In this document: in pieces, positions 44,540 to 56,245 of the stretch
How positions within the stretch are numbered: the stretch's first letter is position 1
How the letters are laid out: every line of letters begins with the position of its first letter
Origin: Paralithodes platypus
Lineage: Eukaryota; Arthropoda; Malacostraca; Decapoda; Lithodidae
Direction: 5' to 3'
DNA: 64,000 nucleotides
Assembly (NCBI GenBank): GCA_032716605.1
Contig: CM064505.1
Location: forward strand, 47,937,762-48,001,761
The notes under the pieces: model-generated
What the model was told of the DNA's origin: nothing
Database searches by the model: none
What the model saw: the letters and a program-made list of their open reading frames with translations, nothing else
Made by a program: the position numbers and the translations under genes

Positions 44540-45420
44540 TTCTTTTTTCTTCTCTTATTTTTTAGTTTTTTCGTAGTGGGTACCCGATCTATGACGACAC
44601 CATAAGAGAAGTAGCGTTGCACTTATGAAGATGACTCTTGTTTCTTCCCCGCGGCGGCTGATTCAAACGGCCAACATGGGTGTTGAATGGAGACTATTAT
44701 ACTAATAGGCAACTTCGTCAATAATGGAGGGGCCACTATTATTAGGGTTTGGTGCGGGATAGTTTGGATTTTGTCTGTTTTGTTTACGGCGTCTAGTATG
44801 ATTTCGGCTTGACCGGCATTTTGCTAAATTGTTTTCTTGGAGAGTTCGGCTATCCCGCCTCCATTATAAAGAAAAAATTTCCGCCGCATAAACTTAACAG
44901 AGAAAACGTTCGTTGCTTGGTACTGTCCAAACGTTAATCCCGGTGGTGAAAAGTGGGGAGCCACGGCCGCCGGGAAAATAACGGCTGAGCCGAGAAACGA
45001 ACTCACCCATTCCTATCTTGTAGCTTATCAGTTATCTGTCTAGCTTATTTTAAGGCGCTGGTCCGCCGCGGGGGAAAGACATTAGATCCATTGTAGCGTT
45101 GGTCGCCGGGTTTAGTTCTTTCATAACAAGACGGGATGAGGTCAGTGTTGGTCACTTAGGTAAGAAGTTATATACTCAGGTAGCACATGGGAGGCTACTA
45201 ACTACTCACTTACATTTCTGGGAATGTATTTAACGTAAGGGGAACTAAGATTGTCTAGTGTTATTCAACTCTTTTTTTCTCTGTATCGTTGGAGATATTT
45301 TAACATTAGCTTTTCCAGCCTAGCGGGTCCTTATGAGTATTGATTCTTGGAATTTTCTCACCCTCAGGTTTGAAGTCGGGACACCTAGGAGGATCTGCAT
45401 CTCCTTGGCGGGAGGGAGTA

Positions 45421-45884
45421 ATGGATAAAAGTGCGTTTTCCTTTTGCTCCACTTTGAGTTGATTTTTTTTTGGAGTCATTGGGCATGAGTCCTTTGTGTT
45501 AAGTGTGTACCCTGTTTGGATCGATCTCGTGGTCGTTGGCTCTCTAAAGTATGCCCCAAGTGTTCAGCTTTTCGTAATGCATGCTTAACCCACTCAGATG
45601 GACAGTGTAAGACAATTCTGCTCCACATTCAATCTTGTTATGTAATGTACTGTAAGACAGTGGCCCAAAAATCTTTACAGTTGGATAATCAATTATTAGA
45701 GGATTTTCTTAAAGTGCCGTCAGTTACCTCGCCCTCAGCGGCTGATACTCGTGAAACTCTCTCCCGCCACAACAAGCGACCTAGGACCAAGAATCCGCCG
45801 GACGTACCTGCCTCATCTTCCCGGCGTGATCGGTCCCGCTTCCCCAGACATGCTTCCAGGTCCAAGTCGCCTACTGTGCAATAA
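45421..45884 (+). pseudogene. DIRS gag-like N-terminus, zinc-ribbon-like
   Basis: Starts at ATG 45421 (MDKSAFSFCST), with a stop and frameshift in the first 60 codons. The downstream frame then carries a Cys pattern LCVKCVPCL...VCPKC equivalent to that at 33540 and 58620. A leucine-rich helix (LQLDNQLLEDFLKV) and a basic Ser/Arg-rich tail follow. The shared Cys spacing in several copies suggests a nucleic-acid-binding gag. Confidence 0.65.
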
Positions 45885-46127
45885 GCGTCTAAGAGGCCAC
45901 GTACTGATTTTGCCGCCATACTCTCCTCTGGCGATGACAAAAATAGGAAGAAGCAGTCTAAAAGATCCTCCTCGTCGAAAACGGAAGCTCAGCCTCCACC
46001 TCAACCGGAACTCAAGTCTTCGTCGCACCAGGAGGCACCCAGAGACACGTCCAGCAATGTCTCAGGCCACTCTCACCGATTTACCATCCCACACCGTATT
46101 CAGCCAGAACCTCAGGTCTTAACGGTA

Positions 46128-47672
46128 TTGGGATCGGAGAGGGGTAGCAGTGTGTTTTCTCGCCGGCAGGAGGATGAGTGCTCCTCTGACCAACCCGCCT
46201 CTGTGCAAGACCCTATGGAGTATGAGATACCGGATCTGGATCTGCGGGACCTCTCTGAGTCCAACGTTCTCGACGACTCGCAAATAGAAACACACGATTC
46301 TGCTGCCCGGGTTGGCGAGTCTCGGTTGGAGGCTTTCCCAGCCCCCCTGACCCGGCCACCGGGATCCACTTTACACCACCAAGGGGTAAACGCCGAGGAG
46401 GAGACGCCTGGCCAGCGACCTTCTTCCCGGCACTCGGGAACGCAGGACTCAGAAATGTCACAGTCCGCGTCCCAATCAGACCAAGGAAGTGGGGTGTATA
46501 TTTCAAGTGAACAATTACAGGAGTGGCTAGATTTTATGAAACAGGTGAAGGGTGAGCGACAGGTAAAGGTTTCTGCACCTGTAGCCCCGGCGGTGCGACC
46601 TCTAGGGCAAGTGTTAGTTCAACCTCAGGTTAACGTAAACATACCTCCTCCCACTGTCACTCCGGCGGCTACCACTTCGGGAGCCGCAGCTCTTTTGCCA
46701 TCCAATCTTAAATTATTCTCAGATTTGCTTCCGCTCCCACTTGACAAATCAATTCCTAGTAAGAAGGGCCCTATGCCCCTGTTATATGGACCTGATACAT
46801 CTTGGTCTGTCATTCAGCTTAACCGCCCAGAGGTCGCACAGCCCACAGTTACAGGTGAGTCTCCTATTCTGGATCATTGGGTTATTGAGGCGAGTGAGGC
46901 GAAGAAATTAAGGGCCAAGAACCAATCTGGGGAGTTACTTGATATCTTTGTAAAAGCCATCCCCACAATTTACAATCCTGACTATTTTGTTTACATGCCA
47001 TCCCCTGCATTGCTTCCCGCTTCCTCAAGATTTTTTTTTTATGATTGGACGAAGTCAGATGGGTTCAATGATTTAAAACTTTTACAAGGGAGTTAAATCC
47101 CAGAGTTAAATTCAATACCCTTCAGAGACTATGCTGGTACATTAGTCGTGCACATTCAGGGAGGGGAGTCGGGGTCGTGGGTGGCATGGGGACAAGAGGC
47201 CCAGCTGTTTGCCAGCACTATAACTAATAAGAGCAGTCATCAGCTCCCGCAAGAGGACAATCATTGGTTCTCTATGCCAGTAGGCAAGGCGGACGGGATC
47301 CCACAGCACATATTTTACTTTTTGGGGGCCCCAAAATTATCTTTATGTCAATTGCCTGAACCTTTTTGTTCTCCCACACAGGTACAGATCGACAAAGATT
47401 TCAAGATGAGGCAGAAAGCCTGGAGACTAGCGTCTCAGTACCTTCTCAGCCGCCAGCTTGCGGCCTCTCTGGCCAGGACGACTGAGGCGGTAATGGACGC
47501 TGGCACCCAGAAGGCTCTTTCTCTTACTAGGCGCCTCCTTCTTCAGAACTCCATTCAGTCCCTTGGGGATATCCGAACTGCCCTCTTTGAGGCGGTGAGG
47601 GTTCGTCAAGATCTGAGGGTGTACCTGGTGAGGAGACTCCCTGTAGAGATCGGTAGGAGACTGATATTATAA
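46128..47672 (+). pseudogene. DIRS gag-like, middle and C-terminal parts
   Basis: 46128-47096 is acidic and Ser-rich, with QLQEWLDFMKQVKGE and NLKLFSDLLPLPLDK; the latter recurs in copy 2. After a stop at 47094-47096, 47148-47672 carries a helical C-terminus (KALSLTRRLLLQNSIQSLG) also present in copy 2 at about 60870. No known enzyme motif. Gag role is inferred from position before RT and repetition between copies. Confidence 0.65.
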
Positions 47673-48082
47673 AAAAAAATCACCAAAACCCTAGCCTCTG
47701 AAGATGCTTGGCGCACTGTTAATTTTCTATTAGACTCTCAACCTGCCACTACTTCTAAGCTAAAGGGTGAGCAGTCATTTAAAACTAAATTTAATGCTAA
47801 GAGTTCATTTCGTGGTCAGTCCCAGTCCTTTCAGTCATCCAAGACTCACACAACCCCTGGAAGTAGCGGGACGTCTCGAGGTCGAGGTCAGCCCAGGGGT
47901 AGAGGGCGTTGGTTCAGGGGGAAGTCTAAGGGTAAACCCGGTAGCGATGGTAGCAAGGCCTCTCATCCCCCCCAATCCAAAATCAGAGTCACAACCCTCC
48001 AATCCAAAAAACTGAGACACCACAAGGCTCTCTCACTCCCAGTGCCAAGGCAAGGCGAGCCGGATCCGAGAGTAGTACTGCC

Positions 48083-49921
48083 GGACAATACCAGCATGCG
48101 ACTGGCAACTTCCGGGATTGTCATCGGGCATGGCCCCGGCGTACAGGCCTCTCATGGCGGTGGTCCCGGCGACCCCGTTTACGTATCCCCACAGAATTCG
48201 ATCGTGTTTCATTAGAGGTGGGATCCATCGTCAACGAGATGGCCCAAAAACAGATCATTATCCCCAGTCCTTTGTCACAACCTGTGTTCACATCCCAGTT
48301 GTTCTTGGTGCCAAAAAGGGACAGTGTTCAGATGAGGCCGGTGATCGACCTCTCTTATCTCAACACCCATATTCACAATCAGTCGTTCAGGATGCTGACT
48401 GTGAATCAGATCAGATTGACACTCCCGCCGCAGAGTTGGATGTGTTCCATCGATCTAACAGAAGCCTATTGGCATGTCCCCATCAACAAACGTTTTCAGA
48501 AATATCTAGCTTTGCGCAACGGGGATCAAACGTTTGTCTTTCAAAGAATGCCCTTTGGTCTAAATCTGGCACCCCGAGTTTTCACAAAATTAGTCCGACA
48601 GGCTTTGCTACCATTGCTAAATCAGGGAATCATGGTGTTATGGTATCTCGACGACTGGTTAATAGTAGCACAATCCAAAATAATTTGCCTCCAACATGTA
48701 CAACAAGTGTTAACTCATGTAGCTGCCTTGGGGTTCAAGGTGAACTTAGCAAAGTTCTCCTTGATCCCCACCAGGAAAATCCAATGGGTGGGCCTTATCT
48801 GGGATACCGAGTTACTCACTCTGAGTCAGAGCGAAGACAACCGTCAGAGATTTCGGAGGAAACTCTTTCGGTTTCTTCATTCTCTGACAACAACGAGGAA
48901 AATCTGGGAATCTCTGGTAGGATCACTCAATTGGATACAGCTGACGGTCCCATTAGGTCGTCTGAAGGTCAAACAAATTATTTTGGAAGGAAACAGGTGC
49001 TTTCCGCTGTTGCCAGCGGAAACACTGCGGAAAATTCCAAAGTTAATCCACAACCTCCTGGCGGCTTGGGCGAAGCCAGAAGTAATACACTCTTCCTTGA
49101 CATGGACAGCTCCTCCTCCGACAGTCTGGATAGATACGGACGCGTCAGGTACCCTGGGATGGGGTTACCAGTCAAACCTAGGACATCAGGGTCAGGGTCT
49201 ATGGTCCTGGTCAAATCACCTTCATATCAATGCCAAGGAGTAGTTAGTCCCTCTATTCTTTTTACAGGAGCACGGCATGAGCCAGGCGGGAAAGTCCCTA
49301 GCCTTCAGAATGGACAATCTGACTGCAGTGACATGCATTCAGAAGCAAGGGTCAGCGAGATCTCGAGTGTTACAAGGGTTGTCGGAAAAGATCTTTCGAC
49401 TAGCTGCAAGGCTAGAGATTTATCTTCATGCAACTTATCTGCCCGGCGTGGCGAACGTGTGGGCAGACGCTCTGTTTCGGAGACAGAGCACTCAAGTAGA
49501 ATGGGCTCTCAAGCAAAACATCTTTCAAGAGATGATTGCAGAATCTTACCATCCACAAGTGGACTTGTTCGCATCAGAGGCAAACCACAGGCTGCCTCAG
49601 TACCTCACACGTCGGAGTCAGACTCCGGCGGGGGGTCCGGACGCATTTCTGGTAGACTGGAACAAATGGAGCTCCATTTATCTATTTCCGCCTCCAGACG
49701 CATCCTTAATGTGCAAAGTAGTTCACAAACTACGGGGTTATCGAGGCATGGTCTCGATGATCACGCCGTTATGGCCGGCTCAAGTTTGGTACAATCAATT
49801 GAAAACGTGGTGCGAGAACCCGGTGTCGCTCCCGATCTCGTACTTCCACTTAGACACAATTGGAAACCTCAAGACCTCGCTGACTTTCGCCTTGTGGATA
49901 TTCAGAAGGCCAAGTGGCTAG
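48083..49921 (+). pseudogene. DIRS-like reverse transcriptase-RNase H
   Basis: The RT opens LEVGSIVNEMAQKQII and shows LFLVPKRDSVQMRPVIDLS, CSIDLTEAYWHVPI (motif A), MPFGLNLAPRVFTKL (motif B) and MVLWYLDDWLIVA (motif C, YLDD). The RNase H has IDTDASGTLGWGY, FRMDNLTAV and NVWADAL, followed by the DIRS-typical PQVDLFASEANHRLPQY region. One TAG at 49241-49243 interrupts an otherwise continuous frame. Gypsy-type integrase is absent. Confidence 0.85.
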
Positions 49922-50040
49922 GCCAGTTAGGGGAAGCCGTGACTCACAAGTTGATTAATCAATACGCATTATCAACACAAAGACAGTATCAATCTCACTG
50001 GAAATTATTTACTACCTGGATCGTAGAAACTGACCAATAG
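48118..50040 (+). CDS. 640-codon ORF overlapping RT-RH, ending in recombinase N-terminus
   Basis: Open for 640 codons in a different frame over nearly all of RT-RNase H. Its last 70 residues (QYALSTQRQYQSHWKLFTTW) look like the core-binding domain of a tyrosine recombinase, and the same frame continues past a TAG at 50038-50040 into the rest of that domain. The first 550 residues are Ser/Arg-rich with no recognised domain. Dictyostelium DIRS-1 likewise has a recombinase ORF overlapping RT, so extensive overlap has precedent. Whether the upstream part is translated is unknown. Confidence 0.5.
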   Translation: MSSGMAPAYRPLMAVVPATPFTYPHRIRSCFIRGGIHRQRDGPKTDHYPQSFVTTCVHIPVVLGAKKGQCSDEAGDRPLLSQHPYSQSVVQDADCESDQIDTPAAELDVFHRSNRSLLACPHQQTFSEISSFAQRGSNVCLSKNALWSKSGTPSFHKISPTGFATIAKSGNHGVMVSRRLVNSSTIQNNLPPTCTTSVNSCSCLGVQGELSKVLLDPHQENPMGGPYLGYRVTHSESERRQPSEISEETLSVSSFSDNNEENLGISGRITQLDTADGPIRSSEGQTNYFGRKQVLSAVASGNTAENSKVNPQPPGGLGEARSNTLFLDMDSSSSDSLDRYGRVRYPGMGLPVKPRTSGSGSMVLVKSPSYQCQGVVSPSILFTGARHEPGGKVPSLQNGQSDCSDMHSEARVSEISSVTRVVGKDLSTSCKARDLSSCNLSARRGERVGRRSVSETEHSSRMGSQAKHLSRDDCRILPSTSGLVRIRGKPQAASVPHTSESDSGGGSGRISGRLEQMELHLSISASRRILNVQSSSQTTGLSRHGLDDHAVMAGSSLVQSIENVVREPGVAPDLVLPLRHNWKPQDLADFRLVDIQKAKWLGQLGEAVTHKLINQYALSTQRQYQSHWKLFTTWIVETDQ

Positions 50041-51521
50041 CAGTCCTCGGTAGCTCTGGTGTTTAATTATTTAAATTATCTTTTTGAAATGCAAAAGTTG
50101 TCAGTTGTCACATTAAGGAATCACCTCACAGCAATTCGGACACCGTTTTTTTATTTAACTGGTTTGTCCGTGCCAGAGGAGAAGGGGTTCATGCAGTCTT
50201 GTTTCTGGCTTCGCCCTCCTCCACGTCAACTCACACCCACCTGGTCTCTTGATTTGACCCTTGAAATGCTTCATTCCCGTAAATATTGTCATAATCCTCC
50301 TTTCGAGTTCAGACTTAACCCAGTGAGACCCAGCGTCGCACGTGATGCGTCGGCAGTGTTTGATCACCAACTCCCAGCGACGCATCACGTGCGTCCGACA
50401 TATTAAAATCAGTTACGTGGCTCGTAAGGTAGGAAATGGCGGGAGAATAGGAGGGGGAGGTACCGTAGTGTGTGTGGGAGCCAGGCCGGTAGGTGTGAGC
50501 AGGCCAAGACAGCCGCGCGGCTGGTGGTGGTGGGCTTAGTGGGGATACTTTACACCCTTAGTTCACCGCCACTTTGAACCTTCATTACTCCGGTCGTATG
50601 GGAGCTAGAGGCTTGAGATTTATGTGAGACACTCCTTAGGATGTATGCCGTACAATGCCATACTCAGTTTTCACCCTAGTGCTCCCGGGCGGGTGGTCAT
50701 GCGGGGGAGACGAACTTTCGACCCCCCCCCCCCCAAATCACCAAGGTGAGTTTTTTTTTATTTTTTTCTTCATTTTTCACCATTCTCTTCCATTTTGGCT
50801 CAATTTTTTTTTGAGGCCCCCCCCCCCCAAAAAAAAATATCCGAGGTGATTTTTTTTTGTTTTTTTTCTTCATTTCTCAACCTTGTCTTCCATTTTAGCA
50901 AACAAAAATAAGAAGTGAAAATGGCTTGGGACTGGGGTGAACAAAACATTATAACTAGCCGGGGCTCAACGGGTTAAGAAAGCCATTTGTCTAATGGCAT
51001 TGGCCACGGGTGATAGGGTGTCTGAGTTGGCGGCGATGAGTTCGGAGCCATCTTGCTTAAGGTTTTCGAGGCGCAACATGAGTGTACATATTGCTCCTGC
51101 TCCTAATTTCATTGCTAAAAAATAACACAGTAATCATGTTTTTACAGAGTTTGAAGTTCCTGCTCTGAAACAGGGCGATAAGCACCATTTACTTTGCTCG
51201 GTGCAGTCACTCATTTTATTTATGCGGGAATCTCAGCCAGCTCAGGCCGGGTCCCTCTGGGTTTCGCGGACAGGTCTTCAAAAACGACAGCTGGCTGCGT
51301 TATTAGTAGAAGTAATTAGAGAGAGTAATCCGGGCGTTCTTGCTAGATAACACGATATCCAGAAGTGGGCTGCATCACTCATGTTCCTACATAATTACTC
51401 ACTCGATGATATTCAACAGACCAAGCTGTGGTCGTCCAATCACACTTTCTTAACACGTTACCTGTCCGTGAATCTCATGAAACCTTCTCGTACATGTATA
51501 GCATTAAGGCAGAGAGTCTAG
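49790..51521 (+). pseudogene. Tyrosine recombinase of DIRS copy 1, split by a MITE
   Basis: The core-binding part runs to 50314 (LSVVTLRNHLTAIR, RPPPRQLTPTW). The MITE at 50315-50977 intervenes and the catalytic part continues in phase at 50978 (MALATGDRVSELAAM, with the first catalytic Arg; FLTRYLSV, with the nucleophilic Tyr). Stops occur near 51121 and 51345, and the HxxR box reads HDIQ, so the second Arg is lost; copy 2 keeps HDLR. Confidence 0.8.
50315..50977. mobile_element. piggyBac-type MITE, family I, copy b
   Basis: TTAA at 50315-50318 and 50974-50977, with ends TTAACCCAGTGAGACCC and GGGGCTCAACGGGTTAA like the element at 1808-2252. Contains poly-C and poly-T runs and a palindrome around GCGACGCATCACGTGCG. 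The host recombinase frame is continuous across the site. Confidence 0.85.
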
Positions 51522-52074
51522 TATTAAGCTATTTTTGTATAAGAAAAGGGGGGGGGGGAGGCATCCTAGCTAGGGCCTCTAACCTGCCTCCTATATGATA
51601 CAACAAGATGACGAGAATGAAGGTCATGTGATAACCCATTCCTTAGACTAAATAAGTCTAGTCAGGTTTTTTTTTATGTTACTTTATGTATGGCAATAGA
51701 GTATCCATTATGCTCATTAATCTTAAGGTTAGGATTAAGGGCAAAAGTACAAATCTATTTGTAATAGAGTACCTGTAGGCCATATATATATATAGGCCAC
51801 CATATTATCAGTATTTTCTAAGATATGAGATATTGATTTATTTATGTATTCATAAGCTAAAATGTATAGTTTATGTGTGTTACACCAACTGTTCTGTCAA
51901 ACGTAATGGTGCTACACAACAGGCAACCTTTAAGAGACGTCGCCTGTAAACCCTTTTATTATTTTTTATTAAACGATGATCTTTTTCGTACGTGTTTCTC
52001 TTTTAACCTTAGTAATTTATTAGTGGTCATGATATTCCTGAGGAATGTCCCCCTCCAGACTTGAGATATCAGGC
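51522..52074 (+). other. 3' untranslated region of DIRS copy 1
   Basis: G run near 51548, then AT-rich sequence with a TA microsatellite at about 51782-51795; no gene recognised. Confidence 0.5.
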
Positions 52075-52600
52075 GCATCGTCAATGATGAAGGGGCCACT
52101 AATAAATTGTAGGTTTGAGTCCCAAAGGGAAGAAGGAAAACCTAATATATAGTACTGGCCCCGGAATCATTGACGATTTTGGCCCTCCCTTCCATCCCCT
52201 TCCCATTCAGCTGCTATATTTTGAAAGTCTTGATATATCTGTTTAAAGACGAGGAATCGCTTCGATGAGTGAGGCGAAGCATGCGGAACAGCAGACGCAT
52301 GGGAAGCGCAATGCTAAGATCAAGTTTAAATTTGTTATTTTCATTATTTTTGGCTATTTTTTTCTAGTAGTGGTACCCACATCATATAGGACGAGTCCGT
52401 GCATGGTTTTTAAGAGCGTTTCGCTCACGATGTGTGGCAATCGTATTTTGATCTCTCCCGAGCGGGAAGTTTGAAAGGCAAGATTGAGTTCAAAGATTGG
52501 CCATAAACAATGTTAAGGCGCATCGTCAATGATTCCGGGGCCACTACTAAATATTAGGTTTTCCTTCTTCCCTTCGGGACTCAAACCTATAATAATGTAA
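52075..52600. repeat. DIRS right-end inverted repeats
   Basis: CGTCAATGATGAAGGGGCC at about 52079 is followed by an inverted partner (GGCCCCGGAATCATTGACG, about 52157). The block AATATTAGGTTTTCC...CAAACC at 52552-52594 is the complement of 52117-52148. These correspond to an internal complementary region and a right terminal repeat. Confidence 0.7.
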
Positions 52601-53844
52601 AACTTGCAAAATAAACAAACCAAAACTTATACGAACACAGTAAAACGACAAAACAACTAATCAAAATCGCTATGTGGAAACAACGCTTAAGTAAAACAAT
52701 AATTTATAAATAAAAGAACACAATCCACCACATAGGGTGTACATCACTACATGAGCAAGTTAATCTGTTTCCCAAGCAAACTAATCGCACACATAACAAC
52801 GCATTATCGTCACGTTCAAGGAATTAGTCAATTTGGGAAGTCGGGGACGTTCTGGTAAATTTTACTAAACTCTGCATGAATAAAGAAACTACAATTAGTG
52901 TCAAAATGTTCTATTAAAATCAAATTTGCAACTTGACAAGACATTAACAATAGTACAAAATACAAATGGCTATCACTAACCATAGTGCTATCGGGTAGGT
53001 ACCTGTAAGCATAGCATGCTTCAATTGACCCCTAACAATTACTACCCTACTAAAAACCTACATTTATTGCACAAATAAACTAAGGAAATTATTATGCCCT
53101 GATTTTTTATACAGGATTAACTTGGTATAGGTGGGTTCCGCAGGACTGGACTATGGGACTTCATGCACAGAACACAAATGGAAGCAATAGAGGGCATAAA
53201 TAATATCAGAGTAAATGGTTTATGTTATGCCCTGTTTTTCTACAGGATTAACTTGGGTAATGTGAGTTCTAACTGACTGGGTATAGAAGGCTGCATGCAC
53301 AAAACAAGGTATGAGGAATAGAGAACACAAAATAACCACACGGTAACAAGACACACGATCACTTTTATTGATGTACACACTTCTATAATTTTCTTGATGA
53401 TGATTAATATGAAGCATAAGAAGATATGAATACTCGTACAAGACAAATGATAGAATTGAACAACACTAGCATTAAGTGGATCTGGATGGAGCCTAGTCTC
53501 CCACTTCCAACGTTCAGGTATTAATCTTCTGATCACTGGCTTTATTCACAAGTTTATATACTGGAGACCATAAATGTTACTTATAGATTCATATTCACTG
53601 TTAGATTTATCACTGGTAGCTCTGGTGCACAAGTAGTAGTTCACAGACTAGATCAGACACGCATATTTTAGAGCACAGGAATTCTAGTAACCTCAGGGGG
53701 GTACTGATCTAAGTTTTATATTCTTGTATCAGAAACACATAGAATGTAAATCAGTGGGCAAACATCAGATATCACTAGGGTTTCACTTCTATGTAATAAT
53801 ATCTGGATATATGGGTAATTACGAGAGTTAATATCGCCTGTTAA
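52601..53844. repeat. AT-rich region with a 132-bp tandem duplication
   Basis: TTATGCCCTG...ACAGGATTAACTTGG occurs at about 53093 and again at about 53225. No gene recognised. Confidence 0.5.
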
Positions 53845-54463
53845 TTAACCTCTGAAGTGCGCATGGGGGTAATTAGACACCTCTCCCTGTGCGCATGTAT
53901 TTGAGGTGTTTCCGTCACTAAAATATTCATTGTACCATTAATAGCATTAATACTTATCCATATGCGCCTATTATGGGTTGATTATAAAGGTATTAACCTG
54001 AAACAACAATAAAACGAGTGAAAACAGCGTTTGGATGGTCAAAATCGGAGATATAGCCCGCGAGTTGTATAATGTATGGGTGAGGCAAGCTGCTTTCCCG
54101 CCAATTTCCCCCAAGGCCACTGAGACACAGTCGATCGATACTCTCTCTCTCTCTCTTGCATTCGCTTGCTATCAGTGATGACCACACCCTGCAACCGGAT
54201 TTCTAATGTTAGCACGAAAATATACCTCAGAATAAGGGAATAACAGGGAAAATAGGTGATAACTGAAGGAGAGGAGGAAAGTAGGGAAGGAGGGGAGGTA
54301 GAGGACTGAGATTTTGCATGGCCCAGGGGCCAAAAAAAAAATAGATTTTTTTTTTTTTTTTTTTCGATGTCAAAAGTTGATTTTGTTTTTCTCTGACTCT
54401 TAAGAGCCTCCCCGCAGTCCGCCGGGGGAACTCTTAAGAGTCTCCCCGCAGTTCCCGGGTTAA
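53845..54463. mobile_element. TTAA MITE family III, copy c
   Basis: TTAA at 53845-53848 and 54460-54463, same orientation and internal order as copy a (34115-34749), about 619 bp. No ORF of interest. Confidence 0.85.
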
Positions 54464-55938
54464 TAAACACTGATACGCTTAGCACTTCCTAATGGAATGG
54501 TTATATATGAATTATACTGGGGCAAAGATATAGCCACTTCGTAGAAATATTAATAAGTGAGTCTCTAAATAGCACTGTAACACTGTAGCACTGATAGAGT
54601 GAATCTTGGGTAGTATTTGATTGGTCTGGTCCTGGTTATCTTGCGTCCGTGATGTTGGGGGCTAACGACTGGTTCCGCGGCCGTCCAGATGGTCCATATG
54701 TAGAAAGTTCTCAAGACGGATCTCTTGGCGATCGTTGCTGGTTACACTCTTATATACCCTCTGGTTTCTAGACCTGAATCACAGATATTAGGATCTTCCT
54801 GTCAATCTGGATCGGAATTAACGCCAAGCGCATCTCACGTCGATCGCTCAGCTTCCCGGTCTGTATGAAGGTTATAAGGTGCACGTAGATTTCTTTTACG
54901 TGGACAGATCCTTCTATCTACATCTGCCACGGAGTCTGCCGGCTCTGGAACTTAATTCTCAGGAACAAACAATGATAGAGCTAGAGGTCAACTCAAGTGA
55001 CCAGCCACTGGTTGGTGTCTATCTTTCACCTGATTTTACTGGGGGCTGGAGCTCGGTTGATAGGTTCGGTTTTGGACCCTGTAGGCAATAGGGATCTCGA
55101 GTTTTGATGGACTTATTTGAGCTCTCAATTGATACGGGAACTAGGTAAGGTGGTGATTACTGTTGTGGCACATGGCTGTATGGAGCCTTCATAATGTGAT
55201 ATAACTGAGCCTTAGTAAGAGGTACTATTTTTGCTATACTGGAAGTATTTAGGGGAGAGAGACTGGATCTACTTTGCGAGGAGGTTTGGGACATCTTTGA
55301 TAGGAGCGTCTCTCTTAGATTGCTCAGTCTTCATTCTATGGTATAGCTGAGGTGCTAATTTGGTTATCGGAGTATGCAAGAAAGGTTAATGGGTTATTGT
55401 GGGTTAATAGAGGTTAGTAAGGGTGTTAGTCATACATGGTTAGTTCATTGATAGGAAGAATTCCTGTGCTACCTGGCACTGACCCGGAAGTCAAAACAGG
55501 GGTCAGGTATACCTCCGCAGGGGTAGGGGTCTCCCTCCTCGGGTGGGTGAAAGGGGTAGGTGCGCGTCCTCTCTCTGTGATGGTCGTCTGGGCGGCTGTG
55601 GCTGGGGGCTTGCCATATTACAAGTGTTTGTAATAACCCTCTGTTTATGAGACAGATGTGGGTGTTCGTAATACCAAAACCGAAGGTGCCTTGATCAGCT
55701 GGTTTAATTGGTTGGGTTGTTAATTGCATGGTTTGTTGGTGTGGTTGCTAACTCTGCCACATTTATCTGGAAGTATGGCAATAGAAGTTAGTCACTGGCG
55801 AGGCAGCTAGCCTCGCACTGACGATCATTTGGTACAGGGTTGTGAATGGGTTGTGAGGGAATAGATGGCATGCAAAGGGTTAGTAAAGTTCTAATGGTGT
55901 TCCTTCCTACTGGGGGAAGGTAGGCTGGATAGGAGTAT
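54464..55938. other. Non-coding region, nothing recognised
   Basis: Only short ORFs without domains; no repeat boundary recognised until the DIRS left end. Confidence 0.4.
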
Positions 55939-56245
55939 TTATTAGTGGCCCCTCCATCATTGACGAACATGCCTATTACATAAGGCATCCTCTTCAAACA
56001 CTAATCCGCCGTAGTTTGAATCTACCGCGCAGAGCATTTACAAAACTGAGGAGCCTTCATCATGAGCGCACGCGACCTCACTCATGGCTTCAGTCATTAT
56101 GAATTGGGTTCTCACTACGAAAAAACTTCGTAAAAAATAAAAACAAAAAGAAAATAAGAATAACTTATCTAATAAGCTTCCCATCATATCGTGGATGTAC
56201 TTGTGTGGATCTTTGACCAGACGCTGATTCAGGCGTCATTCTTCC

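Larger units (their letters stand above)
44540..52600 (+). mobile_element. DIRS-like retrotransposon, copy 1
   Basis: Gag-like ORFs, then RT-RNase H and a tyrosine recombinase in an overlapping frame, with terminal and internal inverted repeats at the right end (52075-52600). No integrase or protease. A TTAA MITE splits the recombinase. The left terminal repeat (44560-44748) is in the same orientation as the right one. Confidence 0.85.
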
